NCBI GenBank assembly: GCA_964419935.1 | Contig: CAYQQJ010000028.1 | Span: forward strand, 1-40,697 | DNA length: 40,697 nucleotides | Direction: 5' to 3' | Origin: CAYQQJ01 sp964419935 | GTDB taxonomy: Bacteria > Pseudomonadota > Gammaproteobacteria > Pseudomonadales > Cellvibrionaceae | Shown: positions 31,339 to 40,607 of the stretch, piece after piece | Layout of the letters: each line of letters begins with the position of its first letter | Numbering within the stretch: position 1 is the first letter of the stretch | Translations under genes and position numbers: made by a program | The notes under the pieces: generated by a model | Seen by the model: the letters and a program-made list of their open reading frames with translations, nothing else | Told to the model about the DNA's origin: nothing | Databases searched by the model: none

Positions 31339-31737
31339 ATGAACCAACCCGGACATGAAATCCAACACACCCCCACCTGGGAAAAGATTGTGGGCTTTTT
31401 TGGTGTTTGCTTGATTGGCATCGGCTTTGTTTACCTTGGCTGGGCCGCCGTCACCGAAAATGGCAAGCCGCCTGAGATCGGCTTCAGCATTACGGAAATC
31501 AATGATCTGAACGGACAGTTCCTGGTTCAGATTGAAGTACGTAACACCGGCTTGAAAAGCGTTGCGGCACTCGACATTGAGGGACATCTGAATCCTTCAC
31601 AAGGTGAAGATGAAATCAGCAACGCCACGGTGGACTATATCCCGTCCCGATCCACACGACGCGTCGGGCTATTTTTTACCCAAGATCCCCGCCTCGGTAA
31701 ACTGGAACTGACACCTGTCGGCTACCAAGAGCCGTAG
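31339..31737 (+). CDS. TIGR02588 family protein, partner of TIGR02587
   Basis: A 132-aa protein with one N-terminal membrane helix (WEKIVGFFGVCLIGIGFVYLGW, about residues 14-35) and a C-terminal beta-rich domain of about 95 residues outside the membrane (FLVQIEVRNTGLKSVAALDIEGHL, RRVGLFFTQDPR), resembling a small immunoglobulin-like sandwich. It follows the TIGR02587 gene on the same strand; this neighbour pairing is the reason the two families were defined together. The two probably form one membrane complex, but that is inference. Confidence 0.85.
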   Translation: MNQPGHEIQHTPTWEKIVGFFGVCLIGIGFVYLGWAAVTENGKPPEIGFSITEINDLNGQFLVQIEVRNTGLKSVAALDIEGHLNPSQGEDEISNATVDYIPSRSTRRVGLFFTQDPRLGKLELTPVGYQEP

Positions 31738-31767
31738 CGAATACTCCTTTACCGTTCAACCGTGCTG

Positions 31768-32511
31768 CTAAGAACCAATACCGCTGTAGACAACCTCCCA
31801 AACCACCGGCAAAAGCACCGCGGTGAATACACCCGTGAGACTCATACCGAGTGAAGAAAAGGCACCCGCGGTGGCACTGATTTCGAACGCGCGCACAGTG
31901 CCAATTGCATGACCGTTGATACCGAGCACCAGCCCAAGTACTCGCTCGTCTGTCACGCCCAGCCGTGTTGCAAGGAAGTCCACAGACAAAATGGTTGTGA
32001 TCCCGGTAAGCAGCAAACCGCCCATCATCAGTGACATAGAACCGCCGATCTGAGCGGTTATACCCACGGCAATGGGTGTTGTTACAGATTTAGGAGCGAC
32101 GGACGCCAACACCTCCGGCGATGCCCCCAGGGCCGCTGCCAAAATCAAGGCGTAAACCGCTGCCAGAGTCGCCGCCAGTGGCAAAGTCAGTAAAATCGGT
32201 TTCCATAGCGCCCTGATGTGGCGAAACTGCTGATAAAGGGGAACCCCCAAAGCCACCGTTGCAGGTCCGAGCAACCAGGTGATCCAAACTGCACTGCGGC
32301 GATATTGCTCGAAATCAATCGACAGTAATGCCAGAGCAATGGCGACAAGCACGGCACCCACGAGCACTGGCGGACACCACGCCGGGCAACCCAATGCGCG
32401 AAATACGCGAATACCGATAGAATACGCCCCCAATGTCAGAACCACCGCCAACAGCGGGGTCTCCATAAGGTGCGCCAACAGCGCTTCAACATCAAAAAAT
32501 GTCTCAATCAC
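31768..32511 (-). CDS. lrgB: LrgB family membrane protein
   Basis: A 247-aa inner-membrane protein of the LrgB/CidB/YohK type. Conserved motifs: PVLVGAVLVAIALA, GPATVALGVPLYQQ, APKSVTTPIAVGI, and NGHAIGTVRAFEISATAGAFSSLGMSLTG near the C-terminus. With LrgA it is linked to murein hydrolase control and to metabolite (pyruvate or glycolate) export in various organisms. It begins 8 nt before the end of the LrgA gene, so translation is coupled. No LytSR-type regulator lies beside it. Confidence 0.93.
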   Translation of the reverse strand: MIETFFDVEALLAHLMETPLLAVVLTLGAYSIGIRVFRALGCPAWCPPVLVGAVLVAIALALLSIDFEQYRRSAVWITWLLGPATVALGVPLYQQFRHIRALWKPILLTLPLAATLAAVYALILAAALGASPEVLASVAPKSVTTPIAVGITAQIGGSMSLMMGGLLLTGITTILSVDFLATRLGVTDERVLGLVLGINGHAIGTVRAFEISATAGAFSSLGMSLTGVFTAVLLPVVWEVVYSGIGS

Positions 32512-32866
32512 TAAGGTTCTTTTCCCCCGCTGGAATGGAGCGTTTCAGAAGCAGCAGAGTCGTTGCAACGCTGAGCACTGTTCCCGCTACCAGTGCGACA
32601 AATATGGCCAGCCACTGGCCGGCAAACTGATTCCCAAGAAAAAATACGCCCACCACGCCAGGCATAATGAGCAGAATCAGCACAGAAATCAGCGTCTGAC
32701 TGGCGTTGATCAGCTCCTCGCTGACACGCCCCATGGCAATGAGCCAAAAGGTTAGCAGCAACATGCCACCCACTCCGCCACTGATCGGCCAGTTCAGCAC
32801 AACGCGGAGAACTTCCCCGAGGAGCAGAAAAAACATCAGCGAGAGAAAGCCGCGCAAGTGTGGCAT
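32504..32866 (-). CDS. lrgA: LrgA/CidA family holin-like protein
   Basis: A 120-aa membrane protein with four helices, of the holin-like CidA/LrgA family: LSLMFFLLLGEVLRVVLNWPISGGVGGMLLLTFWLI, then SEELINASQTLISVLILLIMPGVVGVFF. The PISGGVGGMLLL segment matches the family P-x-P-G-x-V-x-G-M-x-L signature in altered form. AAGGAG lies about 10 nt before the ATG. It overlaps lrgB by 8 nt. Both serve together, one as the holin-like partner. Confidence 0.9.
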   Translation of the reverse strand: MPHLRGFLSLMFFLLLGEVLRVVLNWPISGGVGGMLLLTFWLIAMGRVSEELINASQTLISVLILLIMPGVVGVFFLGNQFAGQWLAIFVALVAGTVLSVATTLLLLKRSIPAGEKNLSD

Positions 32867-32913
32867 TACGATGGGTCTCCTTGGGTTGTCCGGGTACTTT
32901 TAGGCTTCGATCC

Positions 32914-33021
32914 GTTTGTCATCAGGGGAAGACCTTTTGAAAACGCATAAACACCTTCCTGTGGCTCCCGCGCGGCGTCCCTGCCGCGAGGGTTTCAAAA
33001 GGTCTTCCCCTGATGACAAAC
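32914..33021. repeat. 29-bp perfect inverted repeat (108-bp cruciform)
   Basis: GTTTGTCATCAGGGGAAGAC... (32914-32942) is exactly complementary to 32993-33021, separated by 50 bp, so 29 bp pair without mismatch. The spacer contains its own hairpin CGCGGC/GCCGCG. It lies between the divergent lrgA and rnz genes. No obvious target duplication flanks it. It may be a non-autonomous mobile repeat, or an RNA hairpin. Confidence 0.9.
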
Positions 33022-33209
33022 TCACTTGGTGCACTCGATTAAGGCGGTGTATTCAATGAGAAAAACACTGTCGTAGATTCTCACGCTAACAAATGGTGCT
33101 AATTGTGTTTTGCTACCCGAACCCGACACAAATTTCGATAAAGAATGTCTGATCCGTATATCCTGTTAACGTAACAACAGACACAATTAATACCGAAGGC
33201 ACAAACAAC

Positions 33210-34190
33210 ATGGAATTAACGTTTCTCGGCACATCCGCCGGAACACCAACCAAGTCCCGCAATGTTACCGCATTGGCGTTACAACATGGTGGCCCGAAAG
33301 GCTGGTACCTGTTCGACTGCGGTGAAGGCACGCAGCACCAGCTGTTGCACACCCGCCACTCGCTGCAGCAACTGCGCGGCATTTTTATTACCCACGTCCA
33401 CGGGGACCACACCTATGGCTTGCCGGGTTTGCTGGCCAGCGCCTCCATGGCCGGGCGCACCGAACCGCTTCCGGTTATTGCCCCCGCACCCCTGCGTGGA
33501 TTCATAGAGATCGCCATAGCCGCGGCAGATTCCACCCTCAGCTATCCGCTTGAGTTTATTGATGTCAGTGGCGAAGGGTTCAATTGGCAGGACGACTATG
33601 TGCATATTACTACCGCGCCCCTGTCACACCGCGTGCCGTGCTTTGCTTATATCGTTACCGAGCGAAATCTCGAGCGTACGCTGCTAACCGACAAACTTGA
33701 AGCCGATGGCGTAGCCGCGGGACCGCTTTGGGGACAGATACAGAAAGGCGAAGATGTGCTGCTCGATGACGGCAGAGCCATTCGCAGCGATGATTATACA
33801 GCGGTGACGCGCAAGCCGCGCCGAATCGTCATTGGTGGCGACAATGACACACCGGCGCTATTGGGTGAAGCCTGCACCGGAGCACAGGTGCTGGTGCATG
33901 AAGCGACCTACACCCAGGAGGTGTCTGATCGGGTGGGTCCCGCGCCTCAGCACAGCTCAGCGGCCCAGGTGGCTCGCTTTGCGGAATCTGCCGCGTTGCC
34001 CAACCTGATTCTCACCCATTTCAGCTCGCGCTATCAGTTCAGCCACAAAAGCGCGCCGCTTATTGGCGAGATAGAATCCGAAGCCCGCGAACATTACCGC
34101 GGCAACTTATTCCTGGCTCGGGATTTTGCCCGATATCAACTGCAAAAGGACGGGACGCTGACTGACTCATCGGACGATTCCAGTACATGA
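33210..34190 (+). CDS. rnz: Ribonuclease Z (RNase BN)
   Basis: A 326-aa metallo-beta-lactamase-fold nuclease that trims tRNA 3' ends. It shows MELTFLGTSAGTPTKSRN at the start, the HxHxDH zinc motif as THVHGDHTYGLPGLL (residues about 61-75), the PLSHRVPCFAY segment, GDNDTPALL with the conserved D, HEATYT and the terminal LTHFSSRY. The C-terminal tail DSSDDSST is unusual and acidic. GAAGG precedes the ATG by about 9 nt. It is divergent from lrgA, with a cruciform repeat between, and is followed by the truncated DoxX gene. Confidence 0.95.
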   Translation: MELTFLGTSAGTPTKSRNVTALALQHGGPKGWYLFDCGEGTQHQLLHTRHSLQQLRGIFITHVHGDHTYGLPGLLASASMAGRTEPLPVIAPAPLRGFIEIAIAAADSTLSYPLEFIDVSGEGFNWQDDYVHITTAPLSHRVPCFAYIVTERNLERTLLTDKLEADGVAAGPLWGQIQKGEDVLLDDGRAIRSDDYTAVTRKPRRIVIGGDNDTPALLGEACTGAQVLVHEATYTQEVSDRVGPAPQHSSAAQVARFAESAALPNLILTHFSSRYQFSHKSAPLIGEIESEAREHYRGNLFLARDFARYQLQKDGTLTDSSDDSST

Positions 34191-34221
34191 GGCTTAACAG
34201 GCCGTAGAAAACGCTTTCATC

Positions 34222-34557
34222 ATGATTGAAGCCGGCTTGTTTGATTGCGTGAAAGCCATCGAAATCATCGGCGGGCTGATGCTGATTACCGGGCGCTTCA
34301 CACCCCTGGCACTGGCCATGTTGGTTCCGGTATCCGCAATTGTTTTCTACAACGGCGGCATTATCTCCGGTGGCCTGGACCGCCTGTTCTACATGGGAAC
34401 CCACGCCTTCTACCTGAACATCATTCTGATACTGGCATATATCCGCTACTACCTGCCAATGATGGCCTATCACTCAGACCTGGGCACCCTGGACGACCTC
34501 AAAAAGCTCTCGACCATTTTCAAACCGGAAGCAAGAAACCCCAAACTACCCTCTTAA
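34222..34557 (+). pseudogene. DoxX-like membrane protein, N-terminally truncated
   Basis: A 111-aa reading frame matching the last three helices of a DoxX-like protein: IEIIGGLMLITGRFTPLALAMLVPVSAIVFYN, then RLFYMGTHAFYLNIILILAYIRYYLPMM. Family members start with another helix and about 40-50 residues that are missing. In frame upstream of the ATG, AVENAFI still resembles the family sequence that precedes EAGLF, until a stop at 34195, so the gene has probably lost its 5' end by a deletion next to rnz. No ribosome site lies before the ATG. A protein might still be made as part of the rnz transcript. Confidence 0.6.
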
Positions 34558-34564
34558 AAAAAAC

Positions 34565-34592
34565 AAAACGGGGCTGTCACCAGCCCCGTTTT
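34565..34592. terminator. Bidirectional terminator between DoxX remnant and purL
   Basis: AAAACGGGGCTG pairs with CAGCCCCGTTTT across a TCAC loop, a 12-bp perfect stem with A/T runs on both sides. It serves the plus-strand genes and purL. Confidence 0.92.
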
Positions 34593-34611
34593 TTGTCTAC
34601 TTGCAGCTTGT

Positions 34612-34629
34612 AGCTTGCGGCTTGCAGCT
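34612..34629. repeat. Copy B of the 18-nt dispersed repeat
   Basis: Identical to 77-94 (AGCTTGCGGCTTGCAGCT), extended on its left by TTGCAGCTTGT. It ends 5 nt from the purL stop and 19 nt from the bidirectional terminator. Confidence 0.75.
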
Positions 34630-34634
34630 CCAAA

Positions 34635-37600
34635 TCACCCCACAAATACCCGCGCGTTTCTGAACAATCGCATCCAACCGCCGTCTTCGCCCCATTCCTT
34701 GCTGTGCCAGGAGTTGGCTACAGTTCTGAACACTCGCTCCGGGTGCGGCATCATGATTGTCGAGCGTCCATCCTGAGTGGTCAGACTGGCGATACCATTG
34801 GGCGAACCATTCGGGTTGGCCGGATACTGTTCCGTCACCTGCAAATTATTATCAATATATCTGACCGGGACCAGGCCACTGCTGTCGCAACTGGCGAATG
34901 CTGCCTCGTCGGCAAATTCTGCCCGGCCCTCGCCGTGGGATACCGCAATCGGCAGATGGGAACCGCCCATGCCCTGCAAGAGTACCGACGGTGTTTCCTC
35001 AACTTTCACCAATGAAAACCGCGCTTCAAATTGCTCCGATACATTGCGTACAAAATGCGGCCAGTGCTCTGCACCGGGAATCAGACTGCGCAGGTTACTC
35101 ATCATCTGGCAGCCGTTGCAGGCACCAAAACTGAAGGTGTCTTCACGATGGAAAAATGCCTGAAATTGTTCCCGCGCAATGTCGTTGAACAGAATGGTTT
35201 TTGCCCAGCCTTCTCCCGCACCCAGAACATCGCCGTAAGAGAATCCACCGCAAGCGGCGAGGCCTTTGAAGTTGTCCAGGGTTACGCGGCCACTGAGAAT
35301 ATCGCTCATGTGCACATCAATGGCGCTGAACCCGGCGCGGTCAAACGCCGCCGCCATTTCCAGCTGACCGTTCACGCCCTGCTCACGCAAAATCGCCACG
35401 CGCGGACGCACGCCGGTATTGATGAACGGCGCAGCAACGTCTTCACTGGGGTCATAGCTCAAGCGTGAACTCAGGCCTGGATCTTTGGCAGCAATGTTGG
35501 CGAATTCCTGTTTCGCACATTCTGCGTTATCCCGCCGGGCCTGCATGTGGTAACTGGTTTTCGACCAGAGTTCCTGCAGGTGGGCGCGCGTGCTCTGGAA
35601 AAGAACCTGCTCTTCGTTTTGCACGGTAATTTGTTCATTGCTGGTTATGGTGCCGATGACGTGCAATGAATTGCCGAGCCCGGCAGTGGCAAAACTGGCG
35701 ACCACCGCTTCCCGATCAGCTTCGGCAACCTGAATGACAGCACCCAGTTCCTCACTGAAGAGTGCGGCAATGGGCTCCACCCGCAGCGGCGTAATATTGA
35801 TATTCAAGCCGCAGCGGCCGGCAAACGCCATTTCAACCAGAGTCGTCAACAAACCACCGTCACTGCGGTCGTGATAAGCCTGAATACGGCCAGCTTCGAG
35901 GTTCTCCTGCATGGCAATGAAGAAACTCTTCAAGTCGTCCGCATTCTCAAGGTCCGGCGATTCACTGCCTATCTGGTTGTAAACGTTGGCCAGAACGGAC
36001 GCCCCCAACCGGTTGTTGCCATCTGCCAGGTCAACAAATAACAGAACACTGTCGCCGATATCCGTCCGCAACTCCGGCGTCACGGTCTTGCGCACATCGG
36101 TCACCGGCGCAAATGCGCTGATAATCAGTGACAGAGGCGCTGTCACCGCTTTTTCTTCGCCGTCCGCACTGTCTCGCCACGCGGTACGCATGGACATGGA
36201 GTCCTTGCCCACCGGAATGGTAATCCCCAACTGGGGGCAGAGGTCCATACCCACGGCTTCCACCGTGCGATACAGTTTTTCATCTTCGCCAGAATGCCCC
36301 GCTGCACACATCCAGTTGGCAGACAATTTAACGTCGCGCAGGCTGCTGATGCGCGCAGCAGCAATGTTGGTCAGCGCCTCGCCGACGGCCATACGTCCGG
36401 AAGCCGGCCCGTCCAGCAATGCCACCGGGGTGCGCTCACCGATGCTCATGGCTTCACCGGTGTAGTTGCCCAGGTGGGTATCGTAGGAGGATGTAGTTAC
36501 CGCACAGTCCGCTACCGGCACCTGCCAGGGGCCCACCATCTGATCTCGTACAACCTGCCCGGTAACGGTTCGGTCGCCAATGGTAATCAGGAACTGCTTG
36601 CTCGCAACCGTAGGGTGCTGCAACACGCGTTCAACCGCCTCTTCAAGCGCAATGCTTTCAGTAGAAAACGCATCGACCTGGTATTCGCGCTTTTCCGCTG
36701 AGCGATGCATTTTTGGTGGCTTGCCGAACAGAATGTTCATCGGCAAATCAACCGGCTGCCCTTCCAGCTCGCAGTCGTTGACGATCAGCGTTTTTTCCGC
36801 CGTCGCTTCGCCCACTACCGCGTAGGGGCAGCGTTCACGCTCACAGATCGCCTTGAAGATATCCAGGTTCTCTGGCGCCACCGCCATCACGTAGCGTTCC
36901 TGGGCTTCGTTACACCAGATTTCCCGCGGCGACATGCCGCGCTCGTCATTGGGCACGTTACGCAGTTCGAAAACCGCACCGCAGCCGCCGTCTTTGGCCA
37001 GTTCCGGGAAGGCATTCGACAGGCCGCCGGCGCCCACGTCATGAATGAAGGCAATCGGGTTGTCACTGCCGCGCTGCCAGCACTGGTCGATGACCTCCTG
37101 GCAACGTCGCTCCATTTCCGGGTTCTGGCGCTGGACCGAGGCAAAATCCAGATCTTCCGAGGAGGTGCCGGAGGCCATGGAAGACGCCGCCCCGCCACCC
37201 AGGCCAATCAACATGGCCGGGCCGCCGAGAACAATCAAATGTGAGCCGGGGGCAAACTCTGTCTGTTCAATATGCTCGGCCTTGATGTTGCCGTAACCAC
37301 CGGCCAGCATGATGGGTTTGTGGTAACCGCGGCGCTCGCCATCGAAGTTCTCTTCGAAAGTACGGAAATAACCGCAGATATTGGGGCGACCAAATTCGTT
37401 GTTGAAAGCCGCACCGCCAATGGGGCCGTCCATCATGATATCCAGCGCAGAGACGATGCGTTCGGGCTTGCCGTATTCCTGCTCCCACGGCTGGATATAT
37501 TCCGGGATGCACAGGTTTGAGACGGTAAACCCGGTCAGGCCCGCTTTGGGCTTGGAGCCTTTACCCACGGCACCCTCGTCGCGAATCTCGCCACCGGCAC

Positions 37601-38522
37601 CGGTCCCCGCGCCGGGGAATGGCGCAATCGCAGTCGGGTGGTTGTGAGTTTCCACCTTCATCAGAATGTGGATGGGCTCCCGGGTGTAACGATACTCGTG
37701 GCTGCCGGCGCTGGGGTAGAGGCGCCCACCCTCATGCCCGGTAATCACGGAGGCATTGTCAGCATAGGCGGATAGCACGTTGTCACCGCCCAGTTCATTG
37801 GTGTTCTTGATCATTTTGAACAGCGAGTGATCCATGTCCTCGCCGTCGACAGTCCAGCTGGCATTGAAGATCTTGTGCCGACAGTGTTCGGAGTTCGCCT
37901 GGGCAAACATCATCAACTCAACATCGGTAGGGTTGCGCTTGAGTGTGGTAAAGCTATTCAACAGGTAATCAATTTCGTCTTCGGCCAACGCCAGGCCCAG
38001 GGTGCGATTGGCTTCAGTCAACGCCGGTTTGCCATTGGCGAGAATATCCACCGATTCCAGAGGCTTGGGGCTGTGCTGCACAAACAGCGCCGCAGCAGCG
38101 TCCAGGGAGTCCACCACCGCTTCAACCATGCGGTCATGCAGCAACGGCAAGATGGCCTGACGCGTAAAAGATCCTGCTACCCGGTAAACTATTCCGCGTT
38201 CCAGGCGTCTGATATTCACCAGACCCGCATTATGGGCAATATCGGTCGCTTTCGAGGACCAGGGCGAAATGGTTCCGGGCCGTGGAATAGTCAGCAGTAG
38301 CTCCCCAGCATCCGGCGTGGCACCGCCCTCCGGCTTCGGGCCATAGACCAATAGTAGATCCAGGATATTCCTTTGTTCAGCAGACAGGGGGCTGGACAGA
38401 TCGGCAAAATGTACGAATTCTGCGGTAACCGCCGTTATGCCGGATTCCACATCCTGTAGGGCCTGGAGCAGTTTTTGGCTTCTAAAGGTGGAAAGCGCGG
38501 ACGCACCGGGCAAAGTCAGCAT
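34635..38522 (-). CDS. purL: Phosphoribosylformylglycinamidine synthase
   Basis: The long single-chain PurL of Gammaproteobacteria, about 1,295 aa, which converts FGAR, glutamine and ATP to FGAM in purine synthesis. The N-terminal PurS-like region, linker and two synthetase halves (for example VETHNHPTAIAPFPGAGTGAGGEIRDEG, IGLGGGAASSM and VGKDSMSM) lead to the C-terminal glutaminase, with its nucleophile in FGACNGCQM and its histidine and glutamate in MMPHPERVFR. Of two ATGs (38537 and 38522) the second gives the family start MLTLPGASALS, and neither has a strong ribosome site. It is divergent from mltF, as in many gammaproteobacteria. A terminator and a repeat copy lie after its stop. Confidence 0.97.
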   Translation of the reverse strand: MLTLPGASALSTFRSQKLLQALQDVESGITAVTAEFVHFADLSSPLSAEQRNILDLLLVYGPKPEGGATPDAGELLLTIPRPGTISPWSSKATDIAHNAGLVNIRRLERGIVYRVAGSFTRQAILPLLHDRMVEAVVDSLDAAAALFVQHSPKPLESVDILANGKPALTEANRTLGLALAEDEIDYLLNSFTTLKRNPTDVELMMFAQANSEHCRHKIFNASWTVDGEDMDHSLFKMIKNTNELGGDNVLSAYADNASVITGHEGGRLYPSAGSHEYRYTREPIHILMKVETHNHPTAIAPFPGAGTGAGGEIRDEGAVGKGSKPKAGLTGFTVSNLCIPEYIQPWEQEYGKPERIVSALDIMMDGPIGGAAFNNEFGRPNICGYFRTFEENFDGERRGYHKPIMLAGGYGNIKAEHIEQTEFAPGSHLIVLGGPAMLIGLGGGAASSMASGTSSEDLDFASVQRQNPEMERRCQEVIDQCWQRGSDNPIAFIHDVGAGGLSNAFPELAKDGGCGAVFELRNVPNDERGMSPREIWCNEAQERYVMAVAPENLDIFKAICERERCPYAVVGEATAEKTLIVNDCELEGQPVDLPMNILFGKPPKMHRSAEKREYQVDAFSTESIALEEAVERVLQHPTVASKQFLITIGDRTVTGQVVRDQMVGPWQVPVADCAVTTSSYDTHLGNYTGEAMSIGERTPVALLDGPASGRMAVGEALTNIAAARISSLRDVKLSANWMCAAGHSGEDEKLYRTVEAVGMDLCPQLGITIPVGKDSMSMRTAWRDSADGEEKAVTAPLSLIISAFAPVTDVRKTVTPELRTDIGDSVLLFVDLADGNNRLGASVLANVYNQIGSESPDLENADDLKSFFIAMQENLEAGRIQAYHDRSDGGLLTTLVEMAFAGRCGLNINITPLRVEPIAALFSEELGAVIQVAEADREAVVASFATAGLGNSLHVIGTITSNEQITVQNEEQVLFQSTRAHLQELWSKTSYHMQARRDNAECAKQEFANIAAKDPGLSSRLSYDPSEDVAAPFINTGVRPRVAILREQGVNGQLEMAAAFDRAGFSAIDVHMSDILSGRVTLDNFKGLAACGGFSYGDVLGAGEGWAKTILFNDIAREQFQAFFHREDTFSFGACNGCQMMSNLRSLIPGAEHWPHFVRNVSEQFEARFSLVKVEETPSVLLQGMGGSHLPIAVSHGEGRAEFADEAAFASCDSSGLVPVRYIDNNLQVTEQYPANPNGSPNGIASLTTQDGRSTIMMPHPERVFRTVANSWHSKEWGEDGGWMRLFRNARVFVG

Positions 38523-39101
38523 GGCTAGATCTCTCATCTCTGGGTAAATCGAAGGTGGCTCTGGTCAGAACATCGGGGCGTGGCATTGTACTGTAAATGC
38601 GCTCTGCGAACATCTGCCGCAAGCGCCGAATTCACCGTTTATCGGGAATTGGCAGGCAACGGATATTTTTGCATTCAGCAATGTCCTACACTAGCTGTAA
38701 CAGAAAGGCAATCTAGCGCGTCACAAGCACACGGGGTAAAATGGCACAAATTTCGCTCACATGCGCTGCACACGCCACGGACTGCGGGGCCAGAATGTAG
38801 TGGCAAACCAGTTTCTCAAGGCGGGCAGCTTAGGTGATGGTGACGAGCGATACGGTTTTAAGGTCGCCTCTATAACTTCTTGATCTCTGCGCTGCCGATT
38901 CCCAACACTTGGGGCCGACAGCCGGACAGGCCACAGATGGGCAAGCCACTTCAGCAATAATACCGGCTTGCCGCCTCCTTCTGGGCCAACAGCGGCACCT
39001 GCCGCGCTCAGAATTCATAGAGACGCGCCTCAGGGAACAAGACCAATCGGGCACTTGATAAGCATTCAGAATTGAACGCGATCGCAAGAGGATGAGCTTT
39101 T
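38523..39101. promoter_or_regulatory. Divergent purL / mltF intergenic region
   Basis: About 580 bp without a convincing gene. It must hold the promoters of both genes. I found no clear PurR-like operator and no riboswitch pattern. Its length is large for this arrangement, and its GC content is mixed. Confidence 0.5.
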
Positions 39102-40607
39102 TTGGACACATTAAAAGGAATATTCAAATTATTCGGGTTGGCTGTGCTGCGCCTGATCAAATATGCAGTCATGCTAACCATACTGGCTGGTACTGCTGCA
39201 CCGCTGGTCAGCAGTCGAATCCCCACCACGCTCGAGCGCATCCAGCAGTCTGGCGAGCTGGTGATCATTTCGCGCAATGGTCCCACTACCTATTACGAAG
39301 ACGCCCAAGGCACTACCGGGTTTGAATACCTGCTGGCCAAGCGCTTTGCCGACCATTTAGGCGTTGAACTTCACATAGAAGAGATGGAAGACCTGGGGTT
39401 GATGGTGCGCTCGGTCGGTACCGACAGCGGACAGTTTGCTGCCGCAGGTCTGTCGATCACACCCAAACGTGAGCGTCACGTGCTCTTCACCGAACCCTAC
39501 CTCGAAGTCACGCAGCAGCTTATTTATCGTCAAAGTGAACCTCGCCCAAAATCCGTTGAAGACCTGATCGGCAAGCGCATTTTGGTGATCGCCAACAGCT
39601 CCCACGCGGAGCGCTTGCGCGAACTCCAACGTGAGCACACGGCGCTGGATTGGGAAGAGCGTTACGACATCGAAATGCTCGACTTGCTGGAAATGGTCCA
39701 CAGCGGAAAAGTCGATTACACCATCGTTGACTCCAACGCCTACATAATCAATAGCGCGCTCTACCCGGAAGCCCAGGTCGCATTCGATATCAGCGAGCCT
39801 GAAGGCTTGGCCTGGGCGTTTCCGAAAAGCCGGGACGACAGCCTTTTCCAGGAGGCCAACCGCTTCATCAAGCAGGCCAAGAACGACGGCACCTTGGCCG
39901 CTATCTCAGATCGGTTTTACGGACACACGGGGGAAATGAATTACAGCGGCGCCCTGCTCTTCGCCCGGCGCCTGGAAGACCGCCTGCCCCGCTGGGAAGA
40001 CTACCTCAAGGAAGCCGCCGAATCCGTTGATCTGGACTGGCGCTTACTGGCCGCACTGAGTTATCAGGAAAGCCACTGGAATCCCAAGGCCGTGTCCCAC
40101 ACCGGCGTACGCGGCTTCATGATGCTGACCCAGACCACCGCCCGCGAAATGGCGATCAACAACCGGCTGGACCCCAAACAGAGCATTGATGGCGGTTCGC
40201 GCTATTTCCGTAAGATCCTCGACCGCCTGCCAGAACGCATCAAAGGGCCGGATCGACAATGGCTGGCTCTCGCTGCCTACAACATCGGCATGGGCCACCT
40301 GGAAGATGCCCGCGTGCTCACCCAGCACTACGGGGACAACCCGGACAAGTGGAACGACGTTAAAAAATACCTGCCCCTGCTCGCCAAGCGCAATTACTAC
40401 CGTCATACCGAACACGGTTATGCCCGCGGCTGGGAAGCCGTGGCCTATGTACAGAACATCCGAAATTTTTATGCGGTCATCGCCTGGCACCAACTCGAAC
40501 AGCAACGCCTGACCCAACTGGCCCTCAACGAAACACCGCAACAAGCACCCCGCTTCAGCCCAGTGGTCTCACAGGCAGTGGAAAACCTGGCGGGGGGGGC
40601 CTTGTAA
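39102..40607 (+). CDS. mltF: Membrane-bound lytic murein transglycosylase F
   Basis: A 501-aa two-domain enzyme. A hydrophobic N-terminal anchor (about residues 8-35) is followed by a periplasmic substrate-binding-like domain (about 45-270: LERIQQSGELVIISRNGPTTYY, FAAAGLSITPKRERHVLFTEPYL, VEDLIGKRILVIANSSHAE) and a lysozyme-like SLT domain (about 290-455) with the catalytic glutamate in SYQESHWNPKA and AAYNIGMGHLEDAR. It cleaves peptidoglycan strands with formation of 1,6-anhydro ends. The start is TTG at 39102, with AGAGGA 9 nt upstream; an ATG at 39168 would lose part of the anchor. It is divergent from purL. The last 90 bp of the window hold no gene. Confidence 0.95.
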   Translation: MDTLKGIFKLFGLAVLRLIKYAVMLTILAGTAAPLVSSRIPTTLERIQQSGELVIISRNGPTTYYEDAQGTTGFEYLLAKRFADHLGVELHIEEMEDLGLMVRSVGTDSGQFAAAGLSITPKRERHVLFTEPYLEVTQQLIYRQSEPRPKSVEDLIGKRILVIANSSHAERLRELQREHTALDWEERYDIEMLDLLEMVHSGKVDYTIVDSNAYIINSALYPEAQVAFDISEPEGLAWAFPKSRDDSLFQEANRFIKQAKNDGTLAAISDRFYGHTGEMNYSGALLFARRLEDRLPRWEDYLKEAAESVDLDWRLLAALSYQESHWNPKAVSHTGVRGFMMLTQTTAREMAINNRLDPKQSIDGGSRYFRKILDRLPERIKGPDRQWLALAAYNIGMGHLEDARVLTQHYGDNPDKWNDVKKYLPLLAKRNYYRHTEHGYARGWEAVAYVQNIRNFYAVIAWHQLEQQRLTQLALNETPQQAPRFSPVVSQAVENLAGGAL

